A stretch of 64,000 nucleotides of DNA from Palsa-504 sp963753225 (lineage in GTDB: Bacteria; Actinomycetota; Actinomycetes; Streptosporangiales; Streptosporangiaceae). The DNA is taken from contig CAVWBQ010000021.1 of assembly GCA_963753225.1 (NCBI GenBank), positions 186,001-250,000 of the forward strand. The letters are read 5' to 3'. The position numbers and the translations under genes were made by a program. Positions 28,473 through 36,883 of the stretch are shown piece by piece. The notes beneath the pieces were generated by a model. The model did no database searches. It was not told the DNA's origin and saw nothing but the letters and a program-made list of their open reading frames with translations. Numbering within the stretch: position 1 is the first letter of the stretch; each line of letters begins with the position of its first letter.

Positions 28473-28642
28473 GAGGCCGAACGGGCCGCGTTCACGCGAT
28501 CCCGGTCGCCCCTGGTGGTCAGGCGCGACCGGGACCCCAGGACCCGCCGGGTCCGGTTCGCGGCCCGGCGCCGGTCCTCCTCCTCGGCCAGCACATCGTC
28601 AGCGTCGGCTTCCAGGAACAACTTCACGAACATCGGGTGCAT
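28469..28642 (-). CDS. 57-residue charged small protein
   Basis: A short gene read on the minus strand: MHPMFVKLFLEADADDVLAE, then EEDRRRAANRTRRVLGSRSR and a basic tail. The N-terminal helix is amphipathic and acidic, the rest strongly basic. AGGAG lies six bases before ATG 28642, a good ribosome-binding site. Its stop overlaps the stop of the convergent SnoaL gene by 4 bp. Similar short actinobacterial proteins (MHP or MNP followed by a short helix and an Arg-rich tail) are known to me only as uncharacterised. It may be co-transcribed with the 54-residue gene upstream. Confidence 0.55.
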   Translation of the reverse strand: MHPMFVKLFLEADADDVLAEEEDRRRAANRTRRVLGSRSRLTTRGDRDRVNAARSAS

Positions 28643-28685
28643 CGCATACTCCTCACATCCGCTCGGCCCGGCACGGGGCCGGCCC

Positions 28686-28850
28686 CTAGGCGCGGGAGCG
28701 GCCGCGCCCGGTAAGCACGCCCAGCAGGCGGCGGGTGACCGCGTGCTGCCGCCGCAGCGGCTCGGGCAGCACGGGGGCGCACGGCAGCGCTGAGGTGGCG
28801 ATCCGGGTTGTCGCCTGAAGACCGAGGATGGAGCCGATTTCCTGAGTCAT
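28686..28850 (-). CDS. 54-residue small protein
   Basis: Starts at ATG 28850 with AAGGAG seven bases upstream. The sequence MTQEIGSILGLQATTRIATS is followed by ALPCAPVLPEPLRRQHAVTR and a basic end (LTGRGRSRA). No domain is recognised. The strong ribosome-binding site and the 43-bp spacing to the next small gene suggest a two-gene unit. It could also be a leader peptide. The case rests on the start signal and position only. Confidence 0.45.
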   Translation of the reverse strand: MTQEIGSILGLQATTRIATSALPCAPVLPEPLRRQHAVTRRLLGVLTGRGRSRA

Positions 28851-29222
28851 GACATCTCCTTGACGAGCGGGCGGCCCGATGGGGGCCACCCCGACACCCT
28901 CAAGATTCGCGGTAAGGCCGGGTCTCTCGCGTCGGGCAATCGCCTCAGATTCTCCGCACCGGGGGTCCTTAGATCGATCTGCCTGGTACTTAGGCGGCAG
29001 TGAACCCGGTAACGTCGCGATCCGCCGGCTAGTTTCCCTTCCGTCACACCGTGATCATCAGCAACAGCTTCCGGAACAAAAAAGCTACTTGCCAGTTAAG
29101 TTCCCGAAATCCGACCGGATCGCTGATATAACGGCTAAACGCACATTCCGGGCGCGCCACGTCGCAAGGGCGGCCGGGACATGCGCGCACGATCTGGCCT
29201 GCAAGTGCTCGGGGGGGAAACG
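28851..29222. other. Gap of 372 bp upstream of the lipoprotein pseudogene
   Basis: No gene is supported here. The segment 29040-29150 is notably richer in A+T than its surroundings, as expected for promoters of the small genes on the left and the lipoprotein gene on the right, but no clear -35/-10 pair could be assigned. Confidence 0.35.
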
Positions 29223-30232
29223 ATGAGCACCTGGATTTTCCGTGCCGCGCCCATCATCGCGGCCATCATCTTCCTGGTCGGCTGCACCAGCGCGCCGGGC
29301 AGCGTAGCCCTCGTCGCGGCAGCCAAGCCTGAGAAGCAGGACATCACGGTCGCCGCCATTCCCGCCTCGGACCTGGCCGGCCTGTACGTGGCCCTGAACA
29401 GGGGCCTGTTCGCTGAGCAGGGCTTGCATGTCACGATCAAGAAGATACCGAGCAGCCAAGCGGTGATCGCGGCCCAGCTCAACGCCAGGTCGACATCAGC
29501 GCGGGCAGCTACGTCCCCTATATCGCGGCACAGGCGGCCGGAGCCAGGTTCCGCATTCTCGCCGAGGCCTCCACGCTGCGGCCGGACACGCGCGCACTGG
29601 TTGCGCCGGTGAATTCGGGTATCAAGACCATCGCCAACCTGGTCGGCAAGAAGATCGGGGTCAACGGGACCAACAGCATCGGCACCCTGCTGATCAGCGC
29701 GCTGCTTCAGGAGAACGGGATATCGCCGAGGAAGGTGGACTTCGTTACCGACAACGAAGGCTTCCCCGCGATGCCCGGTCAGTTGCAGAAGGGCGAATGG
29801 CAGGCGGCGTTTCTCGCCGAGCCCTATGTCACGATCGCCGGAGAGAAGTACGGCGACCAGATACTCGCGGACCTCGACCAGGGCGCCACCACGAACTTCC
29901 CGATCGACGGGTACGTCGCCACCCAGTCATGGGCGCAGCAGCATCCGAAGACCGTCGCTGCGTTCGTGCGCGGGATCGAGGAAGGCCAGACGATTGCGGC
30001 CAGCGACGCCACGGCCGCCCAGGCGGCGATCGGGAAGGCCGACAAACTGCCGCCCATGGTGACCGGGGTCATGGCGCTGCCCGACTTTCCCATCGGCCCG
30101 GTGGACGAGACGCGGCTCCAGCGCGAGGCTACCGTCATGCTCCAGTTCGGCACGTTGGGCCAGCAGTACGCCACCGAAGTCGAGCAGGGCACTCTGGTCA
30201 GATCGATGATCAGCCTCGCGGCCGCTCCGTGA
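29223..30232 (+). pseudogene. ABC-transporter substrate-binding lipoprotein (NMT1/SsuA type), single-base frameshift
   Basis: The N-terminal part starts at ATG 29223 with a lipoprotein signal (IIAAIIFLVGC lipobox) and DITVAAIPASDLAGLYVALN, continuing GLFAEQGLHVTIKKIPSSQA. Near 29483-29486, after QLN, the frame is lost; the next frame continues QVDISAGSYVPYIAAQAAGA and runs to 30232 (NLVGKKIGVNGTNSIGTLL, AAFLAEPYVTIAGEKYG). Adding one G (AAC GGC CAG) would restore a 336-residue protein, so this is a recent deletion or a sequencing error. The family imports sulfonates, thiamine precursors or nitrate-like solutes. No permease or ATPase gene is adjacent. Confidence 0.8.
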
Positions 30233-30293
30233 CCACTGAAACCGTGACTTCCGGCCGGCCGTCTCGGTGCTGGCGATCATAAGGAGATCAGCG

Positions 30294-30761
30294 ATGACCT
30301 ACCCGCCCGGCGCGGAGCCTGGGTACCGGCGAACCCCCCTCAGCGCGGAGGAGAAGGCCCGCGGCGAGGCCAACTTCGCCCCGTTCGTCGCCCAGATGCT
30401 CGTCGCCAGCGGACGGTTCAGGGTGAGCGCCGACACGCCGGATCAGGTGGAGCTGTTCCAGGGGGTCGCCCGCAGGGTGAGTGACATGCTCAAGCGGCCT
30501 GTGGTCAGCTATGCCAACGGCAGGGACATCGTGATCACCTTCGGCCAGGAAGAGGCCCCGGCCCTGGCTTTACCTGCCGCCAGGCCGGGCTCCCACGTCC
30601 GTTCGGCCCGGAATGTCTACCCCGAACGGGCCTGCAGTTTCTCCCCCGCCAACTGCCGGAGCAGGTATCGCTGGGTCTTCCCGCTGATGGTCTTGGGCAG
30701 CTCGGAGACGAACTCGATCACCCTGGGGTACTTGTACGGGGCGATCGAGGACTTGGTGTAG
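30294..30761 (+). CDS. Hypothetical protein overlapping the 3' end of the ligase gene
   Basis: A 155-residue reading with AAGGAG before ATG 30294. The first about 95 residues look genuine (MTYPPGAEPGYRRTPLSAEE, FVAQMLVASGRFRVSA, VARRVSDMLKRPVVSY, DIVITFGQEE). The remaining 60 lie antisense to the last 145 bp of the 2-aminobenzoate-CoA ligase gene and look like noise. A lost stop codon soon after ITFGQEE would explain this. No function is recognised. Confidence 0.5.
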   Translation: MTYPPGAEPGYRRTPLSAEEKARGEANFAPFVAQMLVASGRFRVSADTPDQVELFQGVARRVSDMLKRPVVSYANGRDIVITFGQEEAPALALPAARPGSHVRSARNVYPERACSFSPANCRSRYRWVFPLMVLGSSETNSITLGYLYGAIEDLV

Positions 30762-32251
30762 GCCTGCAGCTCGGCGACCTTCGCCGGGTCTGCCGCGGAG
30801 CCCTCGCGCAGCACCACGTAAGCCTGCACCACCATGCCGCGGCCCGGGTCGGGCGCGCCGATGACCGCCACCTCGACCACGTCCGGGTGACCGAGCAGCG
30901 CCTCCTCGACCTCGGGCCCGGCGATGTTGTAGCCGGCCGAGATGATCATGTCGTCGCTGCGCGCCTGGTACCAGAAATAGCCGTCCGCATCGCGGATGTA
31001 CGTGTCGCCGGTGATGTTCCAGCCGTGCTGCACGTAGGTTCGCTGGCGCTCGTCAGACAGGTAGCGGCAGCCGGTCGGGCCCTGCACCGCGAGCCGCCCG
31101 GGCTCGCCGTCGGGCACTTCCTGGCCGTGCTCGTCCAGGATTGTCGCGCGGTAGCCAGGGACGGCTTTGCCGGTCGAGCCGGGCCTGATGTCGTCGTCGG
31201 CGGCGGCGATGAAAATGTGCAGCATCTCGGTCGAGCCGATGCCGTCGATGATGGCCAGGCCGGTGGCCTGGCGGAAGTCCTCCCAGACCGATCTGGGCAG
31301 GTGCTCGCCGGCCGAGACGCAGCGCCGCAGGTTCCTCAGTGCCGGGGCCTTGCCCGCGGCCAGCATGGCCCGGTAGGCGGTGGGCGCGGTGGACAGCACG
31401 GTCACGCCGTGGGCCGCGATCGCGTCGGCCAGTTCGGCCGGGGTGGCGCGCTCGATGAGCAGTGTCGACCCGCCGGCGCGCAGCGGGAACAGCAGCAGGC
31501 CGCCGAGCCCGTAGGTGAAGCCGAGCGGGGGAGTGCCGGTGAAGACGTCGTCCCTGTGCGGCTTGATCAGGTACTTGGAAAAGCTGTCCGCGGTGGCCAG
31601 CACGTCCCGGTGGAAGTGCGTGGCCACCTTCGGCTGGCCGGTGGTGCCCGAGGTCGACGCGAGCATGGCGACGTCGTCGGCGGCGGTATCGACCGGGGTG
31701 AACGTGCCGTCCTTGGCCGCGCAGCGGGTGGTGAGATCGCCGGGGTCGTCCCCGCCGTAGATGAGCGCGGTCAGCCCCGGCGCGCCGGCCGCCAGATCCG
31801 CGGCGAAGCGATGGTCGCACAGGGCCATGCTCGGCTCGGTCAGCCCGACGATGGTGGCGATCTCCCGGGGGCGCAGCAGGGCCATCGTGGTGACCGCGAC
31901 CCCGCCGGCCTTGATCACGGCAAGCCAGGCGGCGGCGAGCCACGGGGAGTTCGGGCCGCGGAGCATCACCCGGTTCCCCGGGAGCAGGCCGAAATCCTCG
32001 GTCAGCACCTGGGCGAGCTGGTTGGTCCGGCGGACCGTCTCGCCGTATGTCCAGCTCTGCGTGGAGGACAGAAGGCAGGGACGGTCGGCGCCGTTGCGGG
32101 CGGCGGTGGCGTCGAGAAGCTCGGCCGCGCAGTTGAGCCGCTCCGGGTAGTTCAGTTCCGGCAGGTCGAAACGGTATTCCGGCCACTGGTCCCGCGGCGG
32201 GAGGCGGTCACGGCAGAAGGTGTCGAGGTACGCCGAATCCGATAGCCGCAT
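30617..32251 (-). CDS. 2-aminobenzoate-CoA ligase (anthranilate-CoA ligase) or related benzoate-CoA ligase
   Basis: A 544-residue acyl-CoA synthetase that would activate an aromatic acid with ATP and CoA. The P-loop-like motif STSGTTGQPK spans residues 199-208; GIGSTEMLH is the A5 motif, GDTYIRDADGYFWYQARSDD A7-A8, and Lys525 in LPKTISGKTQR the acyl-adenylation lysine. The N-terminal RFDLPELNYPERLNCAAELL is typical of the 2-aminobenzoate-CoA ligase subgroup. It is divergent from an enoyl-CoA hydratase gene. A 2-aminobenzoyl-CoA monooxygenase gene at 43974 in the same window makes anthranilate the best substrate guess. Confidence 0.8.
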   Translation of the reverse strand: MRLSDSAYLDTFCRDRLPPRDQWPEYRFDLPELNYPERLNCAAELLDATAARNGADRPCLLSSTQSWTYGETVRRTNQLAQVLTEDFGLLPGNRVMLRGPNSPWLAAAWLAVIKAGGVAVTTMALLRPREIATIVGLTEPSMALCDHRFAADLAAGAPGLTALIYGGDDPGDLTTRCAAKDGTFTPVDTAADDVAMLASTSGTTGQPKVATHFHRDVLATADSFSKYLIKPHRDDVFTGTPPLGFTYGLGGLLLFPLRAGGSTLLIERATPAELADAIAAHGVTVLSTAPTAYRAMLAAGKAPALRNLRRCVSAGEHLPRSVWEDFRQATGLAIIDGIGSTEMLHIFIAAADDDIRPGSTGKAVPGYRATILDEHGQEVPDGEPGRLAVQGPTGCRYLSDERQRTYVQHGWNITGDTYIRDADGYFWYQARSDDMIISAGYNIAGPEVEEALLGHPDVVEVAVIGAPDPGRGMVVQAYVVLREGSAADPAKVAELQAYTKSSIAPYKYPRVIEFVSELPKTISGKTQRYLLRQLAGEKLQARSG

Positions 32252-32341
32252 CTGGCCCCACTCCCTTGTTTCCCGTAGGGTAGATCACCAGTATTCAACT
32301 TCTGTGACGGCAGTCAAGAGTCCGCAATAGGAGTGCCCGTG

Positions 32342-33169
32342 ATGAGCCCGTTCCGAGCCTCGGTGCCGCTGACCAGCAAGTGGGAGCACTTCCAGTTCTC
32401 GGTGTCCGGGGGCATTGGCACGGTGACCCTGGACCGGCCGGGCAAGCTCAACGCGCTCACCTTCGAAGCGTACGCCGACCTGCGAGATCTGCTCGCTGAG
32501 CTGCCGCACCGCGGCGACACGCGGGTGCTCGTCATCCGGGGGAACGGCCGGGCGTTCTGCTCCGGCGGCGACGTCAACGAGATCATCGGGGCGACCCTGG
32601 CCATGTCGCCGGACGAACTGCTCGCCTTCACCCGGATGAGCGGCGAGGTCATCCGTGAGATGCGTGACTGCCCGGTGCCTGTCATCGCCGCAGTGCATGG
32701 CATGGCGGCCGGGGCCGGCGCGGTGATCGCGCTCGCCGCCGACTTCCGGGTGTGCACCCCGGCGGCCAGGTTCGCCTTCCTGTTCACCAAGGTGGGCCTG
32801 TCCGGCGGGGACATGGGCGCGGCCTACCTGCTGCCGCGGCTGGTCGGGCTGGGCCACGCCACCCGGCTGCTGATGCTGGGGGACACCGTGAACGCCGAGG
32901 AGGCGGAGCGGATCGGGCTGGTCTCCTTCCTGGCTGAGAAGGACGCCTTCGACGACGAGGTCGACGCGCTCGCCCGGCGGCTGGCCACCGGCCCGGTCCA
33001 GGCCTACGCGCAGACCAAGGCCCTGCTGACCAGGGAACAGGACATGAGCCTTTCGGCCGCGATCGAGCTTGAGGCGATGACCCAGGCCCTTCTGATGAAG
33101 GGGGAGGACTACGCCGAGTTCCACGCGGCGTTCAACGAGGGCCGTCCGCCGCAGTGGACCGGCCGCTGA
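32342..33169 (+). CDS. Enoyl-CoA hydratase/isomerase family protein
   Basis: A 275-residue crotonase-fold enzyme. The oxyanion-hole segments are RAFCSGGDVNEI and AAVHGMAAGAGAVIALAADF, and the catalytic region is FLFTKVGLSGGDMGAAYLLP, where Gly-Asp-Met replaces the usual Glu positions. It begins KWEHFQFSVSGGIGTVTLDR. AGGAG lies about ten bases before ATG 32342. It is divergent from the ligase gene, and such hydratases usually accompany 2-aminobenzoyl-CoA catabolic genes, acting on ring-reduced or ring-opened CoA esters. The exact reaction is inferred from context. Confidence 0.85.
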   Translation: MSPFRASVPLTSKWEHFQFSVSGGIGTVTLDRPGKLNALTFEAYADLRDLLAELPHRGDTRVLVIRGNGRAFCSGGDVNEIIGATLAMSPDELLAFTRMSGEVIREMRDCPVPVIAAVHGMAAGAGAVIALAADFRVCTPAARFAFLFTKVGLSGGDMGAAYLLPRLVGLGHATRLLMLGDTVNAEEAERIGLVSFLAEKDAFDDEVDALARRLATGPVQAYAQTKALLTREQDMSLSAAIELEAMTQALLMKGEDYAEFHAAFNEGRPPQWTGR

Positions 33170-33659
33170 GGATCTGCTCCCGCAGGATGTCCGCGTGGCC
33201 GCAGTGCTGCGCGAACTCGCGCAGGGCGTGCAGGTAGACCCAGCGCAGCGGGAGCGGCCCCAGCCAGTGCCCGCGGAGCACGTCGTCCAGGTCCAGGCCG
33301 GCGGCGGCCCGGCGGGACGCCTCGCACGCCTCGTCGTGCGCGCGACGGACCGAGGCGATGGTGTCCGCACCGGTAAGGGTGAACGCGTCGGCGGCGTTCG
33401 GCGGCAGCCCCATCTCCTGCCGCGGGCGTCCGGTGACGGCCTCGCCGAACCACACCCGCTCCGCGTAGGTCACGTGCTTGACCAGGCCGAGCAGGGTCGT
33501 TTCCGAGGGGACGAGGCGCCGCCGGGCCTCCTGCTCGGTCAGCCCGTCCAGGCACCCGCGCAGCGCGGCCCTGTGCTCGTCGAGGAACGTCTCCAGCTGC
33601 ACCTTGAGCGGTTCGGCGGTCACGTCGAACGACGTCCGCACGCCTTGCGTCGTCACCAC
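33132..33659 (-). CDS. DinB/DUF664 family protein
   Basis: A four-helix-bundle DinB-like protein of about 175 residues, related to metal-dependent thiol transferases (mycothiol- or bacillithiol-dependent). Visible elements: LETFLDEHRAALRGCLDGLT, LLGLVKHVTYAERVWFGEAV with the first His, and YLHALREFAQHCGHADILRE with the further metal-ligand histidines. GTG 33659 (or 33656) is preferred because an upstream ATG at 33722 would overlap the divergent DUF1810 start. Its 3' end overlaps the enoyl-CoA hydratase gene by 38 bp. Substrate unknown. Confidence 0.78.
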   Translation of the reverse strand: MVTTQGVRTSFDVTAEPLKVQLETFLDEHRAALRGCLDGLTEQEARRRLVPSETTLLGLVKHVTYAERVWFGEAVTGRPRQEMGLPPNAADAFTLTGADTIASVRRAHDEACEASRRAAAGLDLDDVLRGHWLGPLPLRWVYLHALREFAQHCGHADILREQILSGRSTAADGPR

Positions 33660-33720
33660 CGGAGTATCGCCCGCCCCCGGCGGTGGCTTCAACGGATTAC
33701 TCTCCGGCAGAATGACCGGC

Positions 33721-34152
33721 ATGGCGACGGACGATCCGTATGACCTCCAGCGGTTCGTGACGGCCCAGGACGCCGGCGGCACCTACCAGCGCGCCCTCGC
33801 CGAGCTGCGGGCCGGGCGCAAGACCAGCCACTGGATGTGGTTCGTCTTTCCGCAGATCGCGGGCCTCGGCTACAGCCCGGCCTCACGCACCTACGCGATC
33901 ACGTCGCTGGCGGAGGCCGAGGCCTACCTCGCGCACCCGGTGCTTGGCGCGCGGCTGACCGAGTGCGCCGGCGTGCTGGCCGGCCTGCGCGGCCGCACCG
34001 CGGAGCAGGTTTTCGGCGAGGTCGACGCGCTGAAACTGTGCTCCTCGATGACGCTGTTCCTGCGCGCCGCTCCCGGCGAGCCGGTGTTCCGCCAGGTCCT
34101 GGAGCAGTACTTCAGCGGGATGACCGACCCGGCGACCGAGCAGCGCGTCTGA
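33721..34152 (+). CDS. DUF1810 family protein
   Basis: A 143-residue protein with the DUF1810 signature: DLQRFVTAQDAGGTYQRALA, ELRAGRKTSHWMWFVFPQIA, then YAITSLAEAEAYLAHPVLG and DALKLCSSMTLFLRA. The family folds like the NADAR/YbiA superfamily, which acts on ADP-ribose-related compounds in other members, but this family is uncharacterised. ATG 33721 is chosen; ATG 33712 is an alternative. It is divergent from the DinB gene. Confidence 0.85.
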   Translation: MATDDPYDLQRFVTAQDAGGTYQRALAELRAGRKTSHWMWFVFPQIAGLGYSPASRTYAITSLAEAEAYLAHPVLGARLTECAGVLAGLRGRTAEQVFGEVDALKLCSSMTLFLRAAPGEPVFRQVLEQYFSGMTDPATEQRV

Positions 34153-34289
34153 GCCTGGACGACCGAATCCCGCGCGCTTGAGCTCAGCCGGGGAACCGGG
34201 CGAGTTCGGCCTCCGCCGGGTCGCCCAACGCGCAGCGAGTCCAGACGACCCTGCATGAGTCTGGCGATTGAGCGGCCGTCCCCGCCCCG

Positions 34290-35276
34290 TCAGCCGAACA
34301 TGATCGCCCGGGTCTCCGGGGAGGCGAGGACATCCTCGGCCGCATGGCCCACCCCGGCGAGCTTGATCGTGCGATGCCTCGCGTCCAGCCCGGCCGCCAA
34401 GGCGAGCCTGCGGATGTGCTGGCCGTAGTAGATTCCTCGCTCGAGCCGGTTGGCGCCCTGCGCCATCGCGGCGGCGCTGATTTCGAGCAGTAGCGCGGCG
34501 CCATCGCGGTCCTCGGAGCCGAGAACAATCGTCACGTCGCGCTCAAGATAACGCCTCAGGCTCTCCTGCGAAGTGATGTCGACATAGTCCGGCGCGAAAT
34601 CGAAGCCGTACCGCCAGCGGTTGATGCTTGTCCCATCGGGCACCGCCACCGGACGTTCCCGGTCGAAATACAGATACGTCGAGGGATTGGCGATGATGAA
34701 GCGCACCGAGATGCCTTCTCTCGCCAGCTCGTCGGGCGCGCGGCCGACCGCGGCGTAGCGGTTGACATACTGGCCGCCCGCCGAGTTCCCAATGATCACT
34801 ACGGTGGGCTTCTTGCCGTCACGCCGCCAGCCGGGCTCGGTCAATTTCCGGAGCAGGCAGTCCATCGCCGTGAATGAGCTGATCGGAAAGGGCCCCAGCG
34901 CCCGCTCGCCGCCTTTCCATCCCTCGACGTCCCAGTAGAGCGTGTTGTGCGGCGCGGTCGCGTGTGGCCCGAGGTCGACGCTGGCGAGAAACTGCGGCGC
35001 CACGACCAAGGTTGACGAGCCGTCATCCTCCGCGGCCGCCCAAGCGTGCTCGAAGTACCTATCCGAATCCCGGAGCGCGCCATGCACAACGACAACCAGG
35101 CGCTCGAAATCCGGGTCCGGCAGGTCAAGGCGGAGTGACGCATGACAAGGGAGTACGCCAACCTCACCGGCGTCACTTTGCACCAGGAAATACTGGTCAG
35201 CGATCGTCTTCGTGGAGCGATGCTGCTCTTCGTCTTGAACGGCGAAGGTAGGGTCCGACCGCGTTACTTGACACAT
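34290..35276 (-). CDS. Alpha/beta hydrolase-like protein
   Basis: A 328-residue protein with a nucleophile-elbow motif IGNSAGGQYV (GxSxG), an early strand RLVVVVHGALRDSDRYF, and a late histidine in LAGVGHAAEDV. TLVVAPQFLASVDLG supplies the oxyanion region. There is no signal peptide. It lies 46 bp downstream of the methyltransferase gene on the same strand. Polyester, lipid or ester hydrolysis are possible; the sequence does not define the substrate. The start ATG 35276 has only a weak ribosome-binding site. Confidence 0.72.
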   Translation of the reverse strand: MCQVTRSDPTFAVQDEEQHRSTKTIADQYFLVQSDAGEVGVLPCHASLRLDLPDPDFERLVVVVHGALRDSDRYFEHAWAAAEDDGSSTLVVAPQFLASVDLGPHATAPHNTLYWDVEGWKGGERALGPFPISSFTAMDCLLRKLTEPGWRRDGKKPTVVIIGNSAGGQYVNRYAAVGRAPDELAREGISVRFIIANPSTYLYFDRERPVAVPDGTSINRWRYGFDFAPDYVDITSQESLRRYLERDVTIVLGSEDRDGAALLLEISAAAMAQGANRLERGIYYGQHIRRLALAAGLDARHRTIKLAGVGHAAEDVLASPETRAIMFG

Positions 35277-35322
35277 TCCCAGAGCATAGAGGCGCGGGGC
35301 GCGAGCTGGTGCAGCGCCGGGC

Positions 35323-36081
35323 TCAGGGGCGGGCGGTCGCCGCCCACGCGGTGGCGATGACCTCGAAGGGGCCGTCGGGTAGCTGTCGGCGGCACCGCGC
35401 GCGCAGCTCGGCCTGGCGGTCGGCGGGCAGGGAGGCCAGATACGCTCCCGCCGGCCCGACGCCGAGCGTGAACGTCTCCCACCAGGACTCGAACCCGGCC
35501 TGGCGGACCCGGACGGTCAGCGTGGTGGTATCGGCCTGGCCCAGCCCGGCCTGCGCGAACAGCTCGGCCAGGTGGCCTTCGCGCACGCCGGCGAGGCCGG
35601 ACTCGTCCTCGGCGCCGGGATCGAGTTCCCGCACCGCCCGCCAGAAGGCGCTCAGCGGCCCGCGCCCGCCCGCGTGGTCCCACACGCAGGCCGCGACCAC
35701 GCCGCCCGGCCGGGTGACCCGCCCCATCTCCCGCAGGCCCGCCACCGGGTCGGCCATGAAGTGCACCACCAGCTGCGCCAGTGCGGCATCGAACGCGGCA
35801 TCGGGAAACGGCAGCGACTCGGCGGCGGACTGCCGGATATCGACCCCGGGCAGCCGCTCGCGCGCCGCGGCGGCGAACGGCGCGGACGGTTCGACCGCGC
35901 TGACCGCGTCCGGGCCGGACCGGTTCACTATTTCGGCGGTCAGCGCTCCCGGCCCGCATCCCACGTCGAGCAGCCGCTGGCCGCCGCGGACCCCGGCCAG
36001 GTCGGCGAACTGCGTCGCGAGCGGCTCGGAATACCGCCCCATGAATCGCAGGTAGGCATCCGCGCTGACGTTGAAGCTCAC
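35323..36081 (-). CDS. Class I SAM-dependent methyltransferase
   Basis: A 252-residue methyltransferase with motif I LLDVGCGPGALTAEI, motif II around VSAVEPSAPFAAAARERLPG, AFDAALAQLVVHFMADPVAG (motif IV) and LREMGRVTRPGGVVAACVWD (motif V). It belongs to the large Methyltransf_11-type group acting on small molecules. ATG 36081 begins the protein, with no strong ribosome-binding site. It and the hydrolase behind it probably form a unit. The substrate is unknown. Confidence 0.82.
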   Translation of the reverse strand: MSFNVSADAYLRFMGRYSEPLATQFADLAGVRGGQRLLDVGCGPGALTAEIVNRSGPDAVSAVEPSAPFAAAARERLPGVDIRQSAAESLPFPDAAFDAALAQLVVHFMADPVAGLREMGRVTRPGGVVAACVWDHAGGRGPLSAFWRAVRELDPGAEDESGLAGVREGHLAELFAQAGLGQADTTTLTVRVRQAGFESWWETFTLGVGPAGAYLASLPADRQAELRARCRRQLPDGPFEVIATAWAATARP

Positions 36082-36121
36082 CAGGCCAACCTACCCGCCG
36101 CCGGCCGGGTCATGGCGGGCC

Positions 36122-36319
36122 TCAGCCCAGGGACATGTCCTGAGCCCGGAGCGCCTCCTGCAGCAGCCGCAGCGCCTTCGGACCCACGCCGTGCAGCTCG
36201 GCCAGCTCGGCGGCGGGCACGCCGGCGAGCTGGCCAAGTTCGGTGTACCCGGCCGCAGTCAGCGCCCGGGTGGCCGGCGCGCCGATGCTCCGGGGCAGAC
36301 CAGGGTCAGGTGTTGCCAT
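36122..36319 (-). CDS. Small helix-hairpin-helix protein
   Basis: A 65-residue protein consisting of two helix-hairpin-helix-like units: SIGAPATRALTAAGYTELGQ, and AELAELHGVGPKALRLLQEAL. The GVGPKA hairpin is the usual non-specific DNA-binding loop. ATG 36319 removes eight non-conserved residues of a longer reading. Similar short HhH proteins are widespread in actinobacteria without known role. It lies 40 bp upstream of the methyltransferase gene on the same strand. Confidence 0.75.
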   Translation of the reverse strand: MATPDPGLPRSIGAPATRALTAAGYTELGQLAGVPAAELAELHGVGPKALRLLQEALRAQDMSLG

Positions 36320-36381
36320 GGCCCGGATCCTACCCCGGAGCATCAGCCGACGTCGGCGCCGTGTACCTCAGGCCGGCTGGC

Positions 36382-36705
36382 TCAGCGCCGGTATTCGTCC
36401 TGGTAGCGGTCGGCGGGATACCTGCTCGCCGGGGGGATCTCATCGGCCGGGGCGTCCGCACGGTAGACGGACCGCTCCTCGCGGTAGACCGGCTCCTCAC
36501 GGTAGGCCGGCGCGTCGTCCCGGTAGGCAGGCCGACGCCTCCAGGGCGCCCACACGACCAGCCAGAGCACCACCCCGAGTACGCCTACGATCATCAGGAT
36601 GTCACCGATTGTGTGGATGGCGACGCCGTGCGTGGACACGGTGGAAATCGCGAATCGCAAGATCGCTCCCACCGCGATGAGCAAAAGGCCTGCACCGATC
36701 CTCAT
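36382..36705 (-). CDS. DUF6458-like two-helix membrane protein (second copy)
   Basis: A 107-residue relative of the protein at 7503-7913: MRIGAGLLLIAVGAILRFAI, then HTIGDILMIVGVLGVVLWLV as second helix, and a cytoplasmic-type tail built from Tyr/Arg-rich repeats (AYRDDAPAYREEPVYREERS). AGGTGAG lies before ATG 36705. The paired occurrence in one window suggests several copies in the genome. Function unknown; possible stress role by analogy to the copy next to the sigma factor. Confidence 0.72.
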   Translation of the reverse strand: MRIGAGLLLIAVGAILRFAISTVSTHGVAIHTIGDILMIVGVLGVVLWLVVWAPWRRRPAYRDDAPAYREEPVYREERSVYRADAPADEIPPASRYPADRYQDEYRR

Positions 36706-36883
36706 GGGCTCACCTCTCTGAGAGAGTTCTGGTCAGCCGCGCCCTCTTCCCCGCGCTCATGGACCCAAACGGATGACGGGCCGCCACATCCGGAGTGACG
36801 GGGGGCGACACGAGTGGAAGATTGCGGCGGAAGCGCTACCGTTTGTGCTGCGCCGCCGGGTGCGCTGGGCCGATACTTGATCG

